Assembly: GCA_963971405.1 (NCBI GenBank)
Contig: OZ020489.1
Span: forward strand, 35,869,047 to 35,933,046
DNA length: 64,000 nt
Direction of reading: 5' to 3'
From: Psococerastis gibbosa
Lineage: Eukaryota; Arthropoda; Insecta; Psocodea; Psocidae
Each line of letters starts with the position of its first letter. Within the stretch, counting starts at the first letter, position 1. Both the position numbers and the translations under genes were made by a program. The notes below the pieces were generated by a model, which was not told where the DNA came from, made no database searches, and saw only the letters and a list, made by a program, of their open reading frames with translations. Below, piece after piece: positions 22,711 to 34,342 of this stretch.

Positions 22711-23575
22711 TGCCGCGTGCGCAGCGTGAGGGGGTCTCCCCGGACCCATTCTGATTCCGGTTTTTTTCCGAGACTCCCATTTGTGCTTTAAATCAGTAGT
22801 ACCACTGTGCAGAGATTGGCCTAGCGGCAGTGGGGAGATGGTTTCTCTCTCAGCGCTCTGCCTACGCAGGCTACGCTGGGGTTTTCTGGGTTCTCCCTTA
22901 GTCTTCGGGTCTATACCCTTCCCTCAAGGCAGAGGGCTGGTCCCTTGCTCAACTGCCTCCTCCACCGATTTTCATGCTAGCTCTGTATATGCAACTTTGA
23001 CACTAATTAGGTACTTAGCTGCTGACGGTGTGGGGGTCCGGGGGTACTTAGGTTTTCTTAGGTTGTTGCCAACCCTGTACTTGGGTTTTTCATATCTAAC
23101 CTTTTTGTATGTAATAACTTCGGAAGTCGGAACAGTGTATAGACAAAAGCTAAGCTAAGCCTGTTAATGAGTCGATAATTATTTATAGAATGTAGTGAAA
23201 TTATGGACACAAGAATTTTAAAATTGGCGGAAGTTATTTTTAACTAAATGCATTGTAGAAAAGTCCATAATCTTACTATAATTTCTATAATTATATAATT
23301 ATATATATATAATATAATATATATAATACATATATATATAATATATATAATAATATATATATATAATTATATAATTATAATTTCTTACATTTTCCCTGGA
23401 GGTATGTGAGACTGTGTCCTTTTATCTCGAGTGTCCGTGGAGAGAGGAGAATCGCAAGTTGAGAGTGGAGTTAAGAACCAGAGGATAAGGAATGCATCGG
23501 ATCTTATTTTTCAAAATCCGTGGGGAGTGGGGACTGAGCTGGAGGGTTGTTCAAATTTAAAACACATCCCCTCTG
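22710..23575. other. No gene recognised; AT-rich palindromic tract
   Basis: 22710-23160 has an open frame without family motifs and with repeat-like composition, so I do not call it. About 23285-23380 is an alternating TATAAT / ATATAT tract with many self-complementary segments. The remainder is unremarkable. Confidence 0.4.
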
Positions 23576-23740
23576 GAGGACATGTAGAGTAGTGGTACAG
23601 ACACCGGCTTTCACCCGAAAGGTTGTTGGTTCGCGTCCCACACTTGCTTCATTTTCTGCTTCGGAGGACATGTAAAGCAGGTTGTCCGTTATTTTCCAAT
23701 CATTTTACTTGTTGCATGGTTGTATAAACAAAAAAATGAA
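23576..23740 (+). mobile_element. tRNA-derived SINE-1, copy 2
   Basis: GGACATGTAGAGTAGTGGTA, B box GGTTGTTGGTTCGCGTCCCA (closest of the copies to GGTTCGANTCC) and CATGTAAAGCAGGTTGTCCG. The 3' half differs from copy 1 and ends in an A-rich run. Confidence 0.75.
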
Positions 23741-24038
23741 GGAGTTGTTGGTCGTTTTTTCTATTATATCCAGTTATACAGTATATTAAATTGTTATACA
23801 TAGTAGGTCTTATACTCGTAGACATTCAATCATCTTTTCAACTTTTCCTTTGAGGCTACCCCCTGAATCACCTAAGAAAGGTCCTAAGTACCCCACTTTT
23901 CATTCTATTCATATAGGTAGGCTACTTATTATTTATTTGTAGCTCGCTGACGTAGGCCTTAGCCCATTGAACAGCGCAAACAAGTACCCTGGGGTACATA
24001 TTCTATGGTGCTTTCGCACATACGGTTTTATACATATA

Positions 24039-24725
24039 TTAATTGGAACTTTCTTCCCATGTCCAAGGAAGTGATCTCGCGAAGCGAGCTACTCCTAATA
24101 GAGGCACTTCCTTAAAAGAGTCAGGACTATGGAATACGAAGCATTCAAGATGCTTATATCTCAGTCCTGCGAAAGAGGGGCATTCACAAAGTATGTGCTC
24201 TGCCGTCTCGTCATGCTGGCTGCACCACCTGCACTTAGTGTCACTCAGCCTATTGAGTCTGTTCATGTGAACTCTGAATGGTCCATGGCCAGTCAATAGA
24301 GCACCGACCATTCTTGTAGTCTTGCGATCTGTATCTATTTTATGCAGTCCGTAGTCTTCTGCTGGGTTCCTCATGAATAGTTTAGAGTGCCGAGGTGTCG
24401 AAAATGCCCAGTGTTGTAAGAACTCTTTCTGCAGTCTTTTCCGAAGTAGGTTTTTAACATATGCTGGGCCTACAGGCAGGACTGGTTCGTTTCCTACAAA
24501 GGGTGTCTCTGCGCCTTGCCGGGCTAGTCGGTCCGCTTCTTCGTTGCCTGGGATTCCCCTGTGACCCGGGACCCAAACCAATTCGATTTCAAATTGCTGA
24601 CTAGTGAGTATTTTCATCTCTTGTCTGCATTCTGCAATCAACCCAGAGTTAACCACGGGGCTGGACAACGCTAAGATGGCAGCTTGACTATCAGAGCAAA
24701 TGTATACTCTATGCATTCATATAGG
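24039..24725 (-). mobile_element. LINE fragment: RNase H and zinc-knuckle end of ORF2
   Basis: An open frame of about 225 codons reads YICSDSQAAILALSS, then ELVWVPGHRGIPGNEEADRL, ARQGAETPFVG, LLTGHGPFRVHMNRL and a CRWCSQHDETAEHILCECP zinc-binding segment. These are the RNase H and C-terminal domains of I/LOA/R1-type LINEs. It is related to, but clearly distinct from, the element at 58232-63726. 5'-truncated near 24725 and uninterrupted over its length, so probably not old. Confidence 0.85.
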
Positions 24726-25800
24726 TACTGAACACACTTAATTACCTATGTAAACATTCGTATAACATCGCAGGCTATATATGCATCAAGTAATTGTGCA
24801 AAGACCAACTGTTCAAAGACGGAACTGAACTGTTACGCATTTTGTTTGTCCCAGTATTGGAAACAGGATCAGGTATGTTTAAACATTTAATTAGGAAGGA
24901 AATTAATTTCTTGACTGTATAGATAGCATACCGGTATAGTCCACTGTACTAACTGTAGTAGGTATCCTATTCCATGACCGCGTATCTGTCGTTCAATGCA
25001 ATTATTCCCGTATACTGTATCGTATGCTATGTAGTATTCAGTAGTTTCTCTTGTTAATTATAATCAAATTTATTCACAATTTACAGGGGTATTCGGTATT
25101 CTATACAATTGAAGCGCCTAGAGGCCAAGGGGCCGGTGCAAGTGACAAAAATAAACACTCGAGATCAGTGCCTGGTTTGGCTATGGGGCCAGGAGGGCCA
25201 TGGTCCCCACAAAAAAGGGGCCCCCTCAAAAAGCCACAAAATACAAAATCGCAATAGATTAAAAAACTTAAACATCAAACTAAAGCAAGAATATAAATTT
25301 GTCGAAATATTTGGCGGGAAATTGGAACGTGCCATGGCATTAATGATAAATCGCCTTACTCTATACTTTTCTATTTTGCATCCTGTGTCTCTATTTTATT
25401 AATGATAGTGGAATATTCTTGTAATGGTGCAAGACGTTTCTGCCCGAGAAAGGGCCCCCACACAATTCCGGTCCAGGGGCCCACACAAGGTCAAACCCGG
25501 CACTGCTCGAGATAGTTTTAGGCTAAAGCATATGTAACTCAATTTATTGAAAATGTATATGGTATCAATTTCCCATTAATTCAAGTATTGCCATAACGAC
25601 AAATTCCCGATGTTTCTGTTGGCTTCTAGGATAAAGAGCAGCTATAGAGTAACAGAATGGGGCACTTAATTAACTCCAAAACACAAAAAACTTACTTGCA
25701 CCCCTTGGCGTCTAAATGCTTCAATATTACAAATTTCTGTCATTGTATCCACCATCCAACCATATATTTGGGTACTTAGTAAATCATTCATGATTTCTTT
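24726..25800. other. Intergenic sequence without a supported gene
   Basis: About 25110-25520 looks like a transposon remnant: GGGGCCGGTGCAAGTGAC near its left and GGCCCACACAAGGTCAAACC with GGCACTGCTC at its right, with G- and C-rich blocks between. The ends are not clean enough to call. No exon of the lipase family. Confidence 0.35.
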
Positions 25801-26060
25801 CTTTTGAGGTCACAATCTCAACAGTTGGATGGCACGAACTCCCTGTATATCATCCTCCAACTCTCTCGGTCCTGCGCCTTCCTCTTCAGCTCTTGGTACG
25901 TTCGAGCTCCTGCGTCCTCTTTCAGTTGATCCATAAATTCCTTCTTCGGTCATCCTCTTCTATTGGTTCCTTCCTCTGTGCCCTCAATTCATAGTTAGGT
26001 AAACGTAAAATGGCAGTGCGTTTAAAATGGCTGGTCCAGTTCTTTAGACGTTGCGTATGT
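25800..26060 (-). mobile_element. LINE C-terminal relic (RTE-like)
   Basis: Broken minus-strand frames give KNWTSHFKRTAILRLPNYEL, KEFMDQLKEDAGARTYQELK and KAQDRESWRMIYREFV, the DR..W pattern that closes RTE-type ORF2 proteins. Frameshifted and stop-containing. Confidence 0.55.
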
Positions 26061-26432
26061 TAGATTAGTCGTGGTTTAGTGTGTCTTCTATAGGGTACAT
26101 TTTCGTTCTACCTATATGTGCATGAGTAACGTTTGAATGGGTTATTTACCCTGGTTTATTTACGTATTTGTACGTAGGTATCTATTGAATTCAGGTATCA
26201 TATCAGGTAGATATCAGGTGAAGTCGTATTGCGAGAAAAGGGAATTGTCAGTGTCTCTGAGTTAAAAGCTAGAGTTGTTTCGGAGGGTAGAAGTACAATA
26301 TAATATGTTTGAGTCTAGAGAGGAGGATAGTTATTAGGGTCCGGTTCTTTTAGAATTTTCTGAAAACATCCTTTGCGAACAGCTGTCTTACATCTAGGAC
26401 TTTGCAATCTTTGAAGAGATGATATGTATCGA

Positions 26433-26600
26433 CATTGATGGCAAGGTGTTAGCGTGATTGTACTTTTGCGAGTTTCTACATGCCAGCAATCGGAGACGTG
26501 TCGTAACTCAACACCGGTACTAACCTACAGAGGTGACTGAAGAGGTCAATCGCATACATTCATTAAATTGTTTGTATGCGATTAACCGTTTTAAAAATGT
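26433..26600 (+). mobile_element. SINE-2, uninterrupted copy
   Basis: GATGGCAAGGTGTTAGCGTG (A-box-like), ATCGGAGACGTGTCGTAACT and the body ending TTTGTATGCGATTAACC. About 130 bp upstream of lipase B. It provides the empty-site sequence for the two MITE insertions in other SINE-2 copies. Confidence 0.7.
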
Positions 26601-26731
26601 AAAGCAAATCCATCTTCTCGGGTTATTTTGAATAGTAGTTCCTGCGCTCTTCTTACTGGTGCAGCATTAATTGTATGTACTACATTTTATTCTGACCGTA
26701 TATGGCGTATAATTTGTGTTTTAGGTTTGAA

Positions 26732-27647
26732 ATGAGGATCTTTTACAGGTTGCTTACAATTGTATCAATTATATCAATATCGAGAGCACGCAGGATTCTT
26801 TTCGATACGGATGATTGCGCTGCTTGTAAAATTACAACGGTAAGTGTTAACTTTTTTTTTTACTTTTACATCGTCTTTGTCCTCAAGTGAGGGTCGGCGG
26901 CACGGCACCGGCGTTTCCAAACAACTCTGTTTAGAGCGTCTCCCTTGTTCAGGGCGAGAGTCCTTATGTCTTCTTAGATTTTACTGGGAAGTGTTTCTTA
27001 GTTCAAAACTTCCGTAGTTTTTGCTTCTTCAATAGTGTACTCTACGTCCCGTAGGAAATTGGCAGCCCGAAATTTTATTTTTCTTATTTATTTATTTATT
27101 TATAATTAACTTAATTTAAGTTGCAGAAGACAACTTCATGCATCATGTATTAGGGTATTATTAATTTTTGGTTCTGTAGTTTTTTCATGGTAACTATTTA
27201 TTTTAAGTGAAATTTTAACAATATTTATGAAAAAGCTCCGGTACCAAAGTATAATCTACATTACAATAATATAAATTTCAGGCAGATTGGCTGGCAAGTT
27301 ACGGATACCCGTGTATATCTATCGAAATTACGACTAAGGATGGATATCGTCTCCAAATATTTCGGATCCTTCACGGGAAAGGAGAAAGTAAAACTGGAGC
27401 TCCACGAGTTCCGGTACTTCTTCAACATGGCGCCAATGGACTGTCCGATAACTATGTACTCACAATGGACAACATTAACGACACCTACCGTAAATTACTT
27501 GTAGATCAAAAATATTATACGTACGAAGTTCATAGATATACACCGGCGCAGGACCACTGAAGATGCTTTCATCCGGATACATTGTATAGGTAGTTGCAGG
27601 CGAAGCGTCTGGATCTTTCCTTTCTTTTTACCCCATTGCCCATAAAT

Positions 27648-27678
<31 letters not shown>

Positions 27679-30600
27679 AAGGAGAAGAAGAGGCGTAGCA
27701 TTAGAGATTATGTATTTTCCACTGTGCTGCTGACATTGCTGTTTAATTTTGTAGCGACACGACTGGCAGATGCAGGTTTTGATGTTTGGCTGAGTAATCT
27801 TAGGGGATCAAGATATGCCCGGCACCAAAAATATTCCAGGCTGGACTACGCATACTGGAATTTCACGTATGTAGGCCTACAAACCAATGAAATAGAATAT
27901 AAATAGAGCAAATAATTTTATCAAACATATCGGTTTCCGGAATCGCCAGAGAAGTGTAGCTTTTTATTATTCTTCCCTATATTTTGCAGCAGAATGGGCG
28001 ATTAAGTGTAGATCTGTTAGATATGAGAGACACAGTGGATTATTTCCTATTTTTAAGCTTTAAAGCCTTTGATGGCGTATTTGGTAAATTCTTTGTAGTC
28101 GCTCACAAATCACAATGCTCACAGTATTGGAGGTGTCGTAGTTCTTATGCTGCTTGCAGATCACTCCGAATATAACGACAAAATTCTCGATTGCCAATGG
28201 CTATCTCCCCTTGTCTATTACATGTATATTTTGTTGCAGTATGGATGATTGGGTTTTAGATCTTAAAGACACTGTGGATTATATCCTAGAAGAGACAAAG
28301 TTCCCATCCATTGCAGTCGTAGCTCACAGCGTGGGAGGTGTGATAGTCCCTATGTTGGTCGGCGATCACCCCGAATATAACGACAAAATCCACTATTGTC
28401 AGTTGTTGTCACCAGTTGCCTATTTAACAAAAAATCCATATGTGTCCGCTCATCCATCCTATGGTCTGCTCAGCAAGGCTGGCCCGAAATTGGTTCAGCT
28501 TAGTGAGGTACCGTATGTTAGCTGTAACATATGAATTGTGTGCGGTGTATGGTTAATTAGTGTAGAGTGTACTGTGAACGCTATAGATAATCCCGCTAAA
28601 AGGGAAGGTGGTGCGGGGATCATAAGCATTGCAGATAGATGATTTGGCTAATCAACGCAAGGTCTATTTGATGGAGGTGAGTAGGCAACTAATGAAAAAT
28701 TGCAACTGAATATACTAGGTACTTTTTCATACATACGTATGTAGTATTTAAACCAAATTCCAATAATTATACTATCAGGTGAGTGGATCGGAACACTTTC
28801 AATTCCTAACGCCTTCACCTATTATGGATTTGGGAAATATGAGTACTTTCTAACGTCAAGAATGAATGCCTACTGTATAGTAATCCTCCATTAATCCTTT
28901 ATTCACGAGCGCACCTCTCCTTTCCTTCATACGAAGATACAAACATAATACCTTCTACGGATTCCTCGAGGTTAAGCCCCCTTGCCACAGACTCTGCCTC
29001 TGTGCCGTGTTTGTAAAACTAAGCGTCAGGTTTGCTTTTATTTAGCCGTACATTATGAATTCATCACTATGCATAGATAAATTAATCAATTGTATTTTAA
29101 TGATCCTCATCGCACACTCTAATGTTTATTTGATTCAATGTTAATTCGATCGAAGAAATATTTGGAAATTATGTTTGAATTATACGATTCCAAACTGGAT
29201 TTAGGTGTTGTAAGGCCAGCATCTTCGCTTGTCTCACCTATGCCGAGAATGCTCAACCTTACATTCCTTCAACTAGCCCGGGCAATCAGCTGATCTGCTT
29301 CAACACTTTCAGTGGATTCAGGACTTATTGCTAAGGAAAAACGCATTAACACAGTAAACGCTTGATAGGAAATTAGACTATATATTAATACATTATCATT
29401 TATCACCACTAAATAGTCCTACAGGACATCACGATTCACCGAGTTGTTCTTACCCTTCTTTCTTCTCTAGCAGTGGATCAATAGTTGTGTACAATCATCG
29501 TATGCAGGCAAATTAGGAAATCAGTGATTATTCTAAGATCGGCGTTTACATAAAGTCGGTAACTCACTTTGGGATTTACCCAAAGGAGGAGGAGGAGGAG
29601 GAAGGAGGCACCCCATCCTTCCCCCTAGCCACTTCTATTCTTATGCACATTTACTTACAGTTTTATCACTTCTCATATTTAAGTTAGCAGAGCACTCCTC
29701 CATTGTGGTTATCAATTTCTCCTAGTAAAAACTCTCCACACCTTCCTTCAATGTTGGCTGTACGGCAAGTGACGGCGTCAGCCGATGCGAGACCGGTCTA
29801 CAGCTTTCAGCAGGAAAACCGATAGGAAACTAAGTTGTATCGGTTTTCCTATGCTTAGCTTGGCTGTAGACCGATCTGACTCCCACTGAGCCCACAAATG
29901 CTCGGAAAGTCGTTACTTAACTTTGTTTTAACATATTTGGATCATGCTATGACCAAGTGAAGGAGGAAAACAACCAAGTGGCGCCTAAGAACGTCACAGT
30001 GTTATACTTTTCAATGATTCCAACGCCTACATTTATTGGATAGAATATTGGAACAATGTTCGAGTGTGTAATAAGGCAAATGGGATATATTACATAAAAT
30101 TATATACAATACATTTTTAATATCATTATACCTTCTATGGCATTGTTGAGGTCAATCCCCATTGCCTCAGATTCTGCCAGTGTATTTGTATAAATAGGCT
30201 ACGCGATTAGTGACAAGTGAGGGCAAGGTAATAGAAGAAATCATGGTTTCATCTTCATCTATACGTATGCTTCTTCTATTGCAATTTCTATTTGCGATCA
30301 CTGTCAATTTTGAGACTGCTGCTCTGATAAGGAAAGTAGTGCTCTTGCCAAACCCAAACTACTGCCTCAAGTCTTTCAACCAGGATGTTCTTCTTCTGCC
30401 GGGAGCCCTCTGTCTTTCTATCTTCCCTTGGATAACACGTTGCAGAAGGCGAAATTTTTCGTTCCTTATCACATGGTTTAAGTATATTAGTTTCCGCATC
30501 TTGACCGTCAGCAGCAGATCGGCTTCTGTATCCATTTGAATCATTTCCTCAGCAGTGGTGACTCGATCTCTCCAATATAAGCGCCTGATTCATCTGTATA

Positions 30601-33556
30601 CACTAATTTCAAATGCAATGATTCTATTCTCCATATAGCTTTTGCCAACGAGCATCCCTCCATACTACATTATTCGTTCAAGAGTTCATTGCTGTGCATT
30701 AAATAATTAATTAATGAGGATCGACCGTATTACACAACATAAAAAATTTTGTTATCATTTCATTTTCAGTTTCTGGTTGAGCATGAGCTACTAGACATGT
30801 TTGGAGGACTTTCTGCAAATGGAATAAAATTAATATCTGAAATCTGCATTTCCAATAAAGCATTGTTTTCCATATGCACCCATGCTATTGGGTTTGGGAT
30901 CGGATTCGACCATTTAAGCTTGAAAAATGTTACGAAAGCGGTAGGTATTGTACATTGGTATTAATAGTTTAAAATTTCTATAATTGAATACGTTCAAAGG
31001 CTGCTTTCTCAAAATGGAGTTAAACGGTTAAGTTATAGTCTGCGTACAATATGTTCTACTGAGCCGTTGAGACATTCGGAGTAAGAGCAATATGCCCCCT
31101 CCCCCACACCTGGTCGTATCCAGTTTAGTCCGTAGTTTTAGTTTAGTTACGTTTTCTTCACTGTCAGAGTGACGGAGGAGGTGGGTATTGGGGGTACCCT
31201 CGGAAATCTATTGTAAATTAATTTAATCTGATGAAATCGACACATGTTTTTCCTATTTATTTTGACCCATAACTACACCCCAAATTGGCTGGAGCCGTCC
31301 TGCCGTGCTCAGCCATTTGACGCCGTGCCTTATAGTACATCCGTGGCTAGAAATGCTCGTCGTGTAAGATCTGAATTCTGAATACCATTTCGAGTGTTGC
31401 AGACTTCAGTTTGCACGGCAGATTATCGATCTCAGGGATGCTGGTACCGATCGAAATGTCGTTAATGTTTTGGCAGAATCTGCGTTTTTGAAAGTATTTG
31501 CGTTCACTCGGCTCTATATTGTATTTTGCGTACAAAAACCTGTAGTTGTAGAAAAATACAACTTGCAAGGCTCTTGGCTCCAACGTCACTCATGGGTTCA
31601 GCTAGTTAATAGACTCATTCGCTCCCACAGGTACACAGTTGTTTTAAACATGTCGTTTTTCACTGTAAATGTTTTTTATTTTCCCAGTCTACCATGGAAA
31701 TATTTCTGGACCTAGTATCTCAATCAGCGTGCGTCAAATTTGAGACTCAGTCAATGCAAATGGGATTAGCATGTATGTATAATTCTTTTTCTTTTGTTCA
31801 CTAAATAAATAAATAAGGGCGTTCTTTGTTCTTTTACTAAGCCAACCTAGCGGAGTTAGTGCTATAAAGCCCTCTCTTACACTCAACTAGGAAGGCCCGG
31901 GACCGCCTGCTTTACATGCCATCCGAAGCATGGCCAGAAAATGTAGAAAGTGTAGGACTTGTGTGTCACATAGGTTCTTCTATACTAAGCATATTCATGA
32001 TAATTATACTCGTAATATAGACAGACAACACTGGCGCAGATTTAGGACTTTTTATCCAGAGGCATTTCATTCGTTGCTTTTATGTTTTAAGTGCAGACAT
32101 TTGCATTAATCAATTAAACATTAAAGCCCAATACATACTGACGATTCTGCCAGTCGCAATTTGCCAATGTCTTTTAAAAATACAGCATAGGGCTAGCAGA
32201 CTATTTTATGTCGTTTTATGAAGATTTCGCACAAAACTGCACGGGCTTCCCACTAATGTGCTAAACCCGCCCGGAACACGCGTCAACGTAACAAAACTTT
32301 CGGAAGTGCGTTCAGAAATTAAGTTTTCTTTGCACCAATCTATCAACAGCCCATTTTTCCCCCTTAATGATAAATTTCTCAGCGTCTCACGCCGTGTGGA
32401 CGTTGTTGTGAACTTGTGTTGTCCATTTGTAAATTAATACCGATATTTAACCGTGTAACAACTCTTTTGATTTTCAGCGTTAGTACAGAAATATGACTAT
32501 AAGAAGAAGAACGAAATTGTATATGGCCAGTCGACCCCTCCAAAATATGGCTTGAGTAATATTGAATTAAATGTCAGAGTATATTATCCGAAAAACGATG
32601 TCTGGATTGATCGTGGTGTAAGTAATTTATTATTACTGTGTAACGTAGAGGCGTCTAATAGAAAGTTAGTTGAATCAGTTATTTGTATTTCGCGGGTTTT
32701 TAATTGGTTTAATAGTATAAGTTGAGAACACTGCTTGGTTTGTAGAATTGTGCTGGAAGCCGAAGCGTTGATCATCCTCAGCTTAGAATGAAAACCTCGT
32801 AAATCAGGATTTCAACAAAATCAGGTTACTGCGGAATAAGTAAGAAAAACTCGCAACCGGCAGGTTGGCGGGAAAAAATTATATCTCGTCAGGAGCGCTT
32901 TCTAGCGGAAAAATAGGAAAACTCGTAAATGGGCGCTTGGTGGACGAAATGGTGACAGTTTTTTTTTTTCTGTAAAATTTGGTTTTAACGACTTACGAAG
33001 TTGTCATTCTAAGCTGACGTTATGAGAATTGAAAGATCTGAATTGCAAACATTGCAAAATATATCCATTATTTAACCAAGCACATCAGGCACTGCACTTT
33101 CTAGACTATGCAATGTCATAAGGTTGCACGACTTAATAATAAAGTGGATGTTGTAGTCCAATTGAGCGGACCAAGTCTTTATAACATGTTTAAAAGTTAA
33201 ATTAAATAATCAATATTCGGGTGGATCCAGGGTTGACCAAAGTGTACGGCCAGCTTCCTTCCCTTTCGGGAAGTCCCGGGGTAGTTCACTGACTGAAATG
33301 AATTCATATACATATTTCTAGAAAATATATAATATAGTTTACCTATTGTGAAATTATTTAATGTTTGCATTATTTTCAGGACAATGAACACTTATTCGAA
33401 AAACTGAAGAATGCAAATTTGTCGGTTCATGAAATGAAATACGAAAATTTCAACCACTTCGATTATTTTTATGGGAAAGCTCGCTTCAGGTTTTTGGATC
33501 TCGCTACAAGGGATATGACTGAGTTTCACGAAGGGCACAGCATATTGCCTGTTTAG
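26732..33556 (+). CDS. Lipase B: acid lipase family, 8 exons, 422 aa
   Basis: Exons: 26732-26839, 27282-27489, 27755-27866, 28240-28507, 30770-30940, 31688-31772, 32478-32617, 33380-33556. Phases fit throughout and all introns are GT/AG. I chose the ATG at 26732 because MRIFYRLLTIVSIISISRA is a good signal peptide; an in-frame ATG at 26702 would add ten residues, and a TTTTAG just before GTTTGAAATG could mark a 5' UTR splice. Motifs: YGYPCISIEITTKDGY, LLQHGANG, elbow VVAHSVGG (Ser near 173), Asp in PKNDVWID (near 358), His in FNHFDYFYG (near 390). The elbow is AHSVG, not the family's usual GHSxG. A dead copy of exon 4 lies in intron 3. Expected secreted or lysosomal ester hydrolase. Confidence 0.88.
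27649..27693 (+). repeat. (GAA)n microsatellite in intron 2 of lipase B
   Basis: About 14 GAA units with one GGA. The stretch before it (27540-27645, CCGGCGCAGGACCACTGAAG then TTACCCCATTGCCCATAAAT) looks like the 3' end of a retroposed element for which this is the tail. Confidence 0.6.
27990..28236 (+). pseudogene. Decayed duplicate of lipase B exon 4 in intron 3
   Basis: After a TATTTTGCAG acceptor the sequence follows exon 4: a degraded front (AGACACAGTGGATTATTTCC), a decayed middle, then codons for AHSIGGVVVLMLLADHSEYN and DKILDCQWLSP, parallel to AHSVGGVIVPMLVGDHPEYN and DKIHYCQLLSP of the functional exon at 28240. In-frame stops appear from the fifth codon, so it cannot be a coding alternative exon. 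It runs straight into the acceptor of exon 4. It shows that a tandem exon duplication once existed and that one copy died. Confidence 0.85.
28508..29790. other. Intron 4 of lipase B: no gene recognised
   Basis: Mostly unique-looking AT-rich sequence. I saw no exon, SINE or MITE end. A short (GGA)n tract lies at 29585-29604. Confidence 0.4.
29791..29877 (+). other. Imperfect hairpin, ~87 nt, in intron 4 of lipase B
   Basis: GACCGGTCTACAGC and AGGAAAACCGAT on the left pair with ATCGGTTTTCCT and GCTGTAGACCGATC on the right, with an asymmetric internal loop and a ~15-nt terminal loop. Size and shape are in the range of a microRNA precursor or a tiny MITE. No evidence of expression. Confidence 0.35.
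30230..30560 (-). mobile_element. LINE C-terminal relic (family W), copy 2
   Basis: The minus strand reads IQMDTEADLLLTVKMRKLIY, NHVIRNEKFRLLQRVIQGKI, RRRTSWLKDLRQWFG and IRAAVS. Same element as 9300-9610 and longer at its 5' side. It ends 200 bp before exon 5 of lipase B. Confidence 0.75.
31822..31965 (-). mobile_element. tRNA-derived SINE-1, copy 3 (head missing)
   Basis: Reverse orientation: TACTAAGCCAACCTAGCGGA, GGACCGCCTGCTTTACATGC, AAGCATGGCCAGAAAATGTA. The A and B boxes are absent. Intron 6 of lipase B, 50 bp after exon 6. Confidence 0.7.
32120..32420. repeat. Dispersed repeat T, copy 2
   Basis: Parallels 10070-10350 (GTGCGTTCAGAAATTAAG, AAATTTCTCAGCGTCTCACG) with many substitutions. 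It ends about 60 bp before exon 7 of lipase B. Confidence 0.6.
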
Positions 33557-33579
33557 TTTAGATTTGGTAGACTACAATT

Positions 33580-33762
33580 CAGGGACGGTTTCAGAAAAAG
33601 TTTTCGGGGGGGCGGTGACCTGAAAAATATCGCGTTTCCCTTACTTGAGTAACAATTTCTCTTCATTTCCTCCAAAAGTCCATTCTATCTAGTATAAAGT
33701 TATTTTTCTAGGGGGGGGGGGGCGACCGCCCCCCCGCCCCCCCCCCCAAGGATCCGTCCCTG
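33580..33762. mobile_element. hAT-type MITE, 183 bp, in the 3' flank of lipase B
   Basis: Ends CAGGGACGG / CCGTCCCTG with a perfect 8-bp duplication CTACAATT (33572-33579, 33763-33770). The interior has a G run and a C run that can pair. It begins 23 bp after the stop codon, so it is probably inside the 3' UTR. Confidence 0.85.
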
Positions 33763-33924
33763 CTACAATTTGGTATTCTCGTTATGAAATTTCGCCTAGG
33801 GAAGTTATAGTTTACCGTGGTTCTGTTTTATATACGACATCGTATATCGTACTATAATTATTACATGTCGAAATACTATTACACAAACATTAAAAGAAAA
33901 TGTATTTAATATTATTTTATATAT

Positions 33925-34342
33925 TCTTCGATGGCCAGGTGGTAGCGTGCTTGTACATGTGAGGAGCTTGGTTACAAACGCGGACATCTCCATTTATTAA
34001 AAAAAATGGGGTTTTGATCCGACCTTGCAGAAACTTTTAATGTCCACCTGTACGATGTAAAATGCAGCCAGATTGCGCACAGAAGCGCTGAGAAGTCTAG
34101 GGTTAGCTATAAACTTAAAGCAATTTTCAACAGAAAATCCGCTCTCCTGAAAAATTCTACAACTTGGAATTGTCCGTGTTTGTAAACAGCCTCCTCATGT
34201 GCGAGTCTCTACACGCCATGCGATCGGAGACGTGTCGTTACTCGACAAAAGTACCTATTAGGTAACTTAGTGAGGCGACTGAAGAGGTCAATCGGATACA
34301 TTCATCGAATTGTTTGTATGGGATAAACCTTTAAAAAAAAAA
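33925..34342 (+). mobile_element. SINE-2 copy split by a 236-bp MITE
   Basis: TTCGATGGCCAGGTGGTAGC at the head, broken at 33960, then GCGAGTCTCTACACGCC, CGGAGACGTGTCGTTACTCG and the body to GATAAACC and an A-rich end. Confidence 0.75.
33961..34196 (+). mobile_element. GAGGAG-ended MITE (family G), copy 2
   Basis: Same element as 18934-19170, same 4-bp duplication ATGT (33957-33960, 34197-34200). It is inserted in the promoter-proximal part of its SINE-2 host, not in the body as in copy 1. Confidence 0.8.

Noticed and set aside
22781-23158. 125-codon plus-strand frame in the A-B interval
   Set aside because: No recognisable domain, Ser/Leu-rich composition and repeat-like surroundings; start and context give no support.
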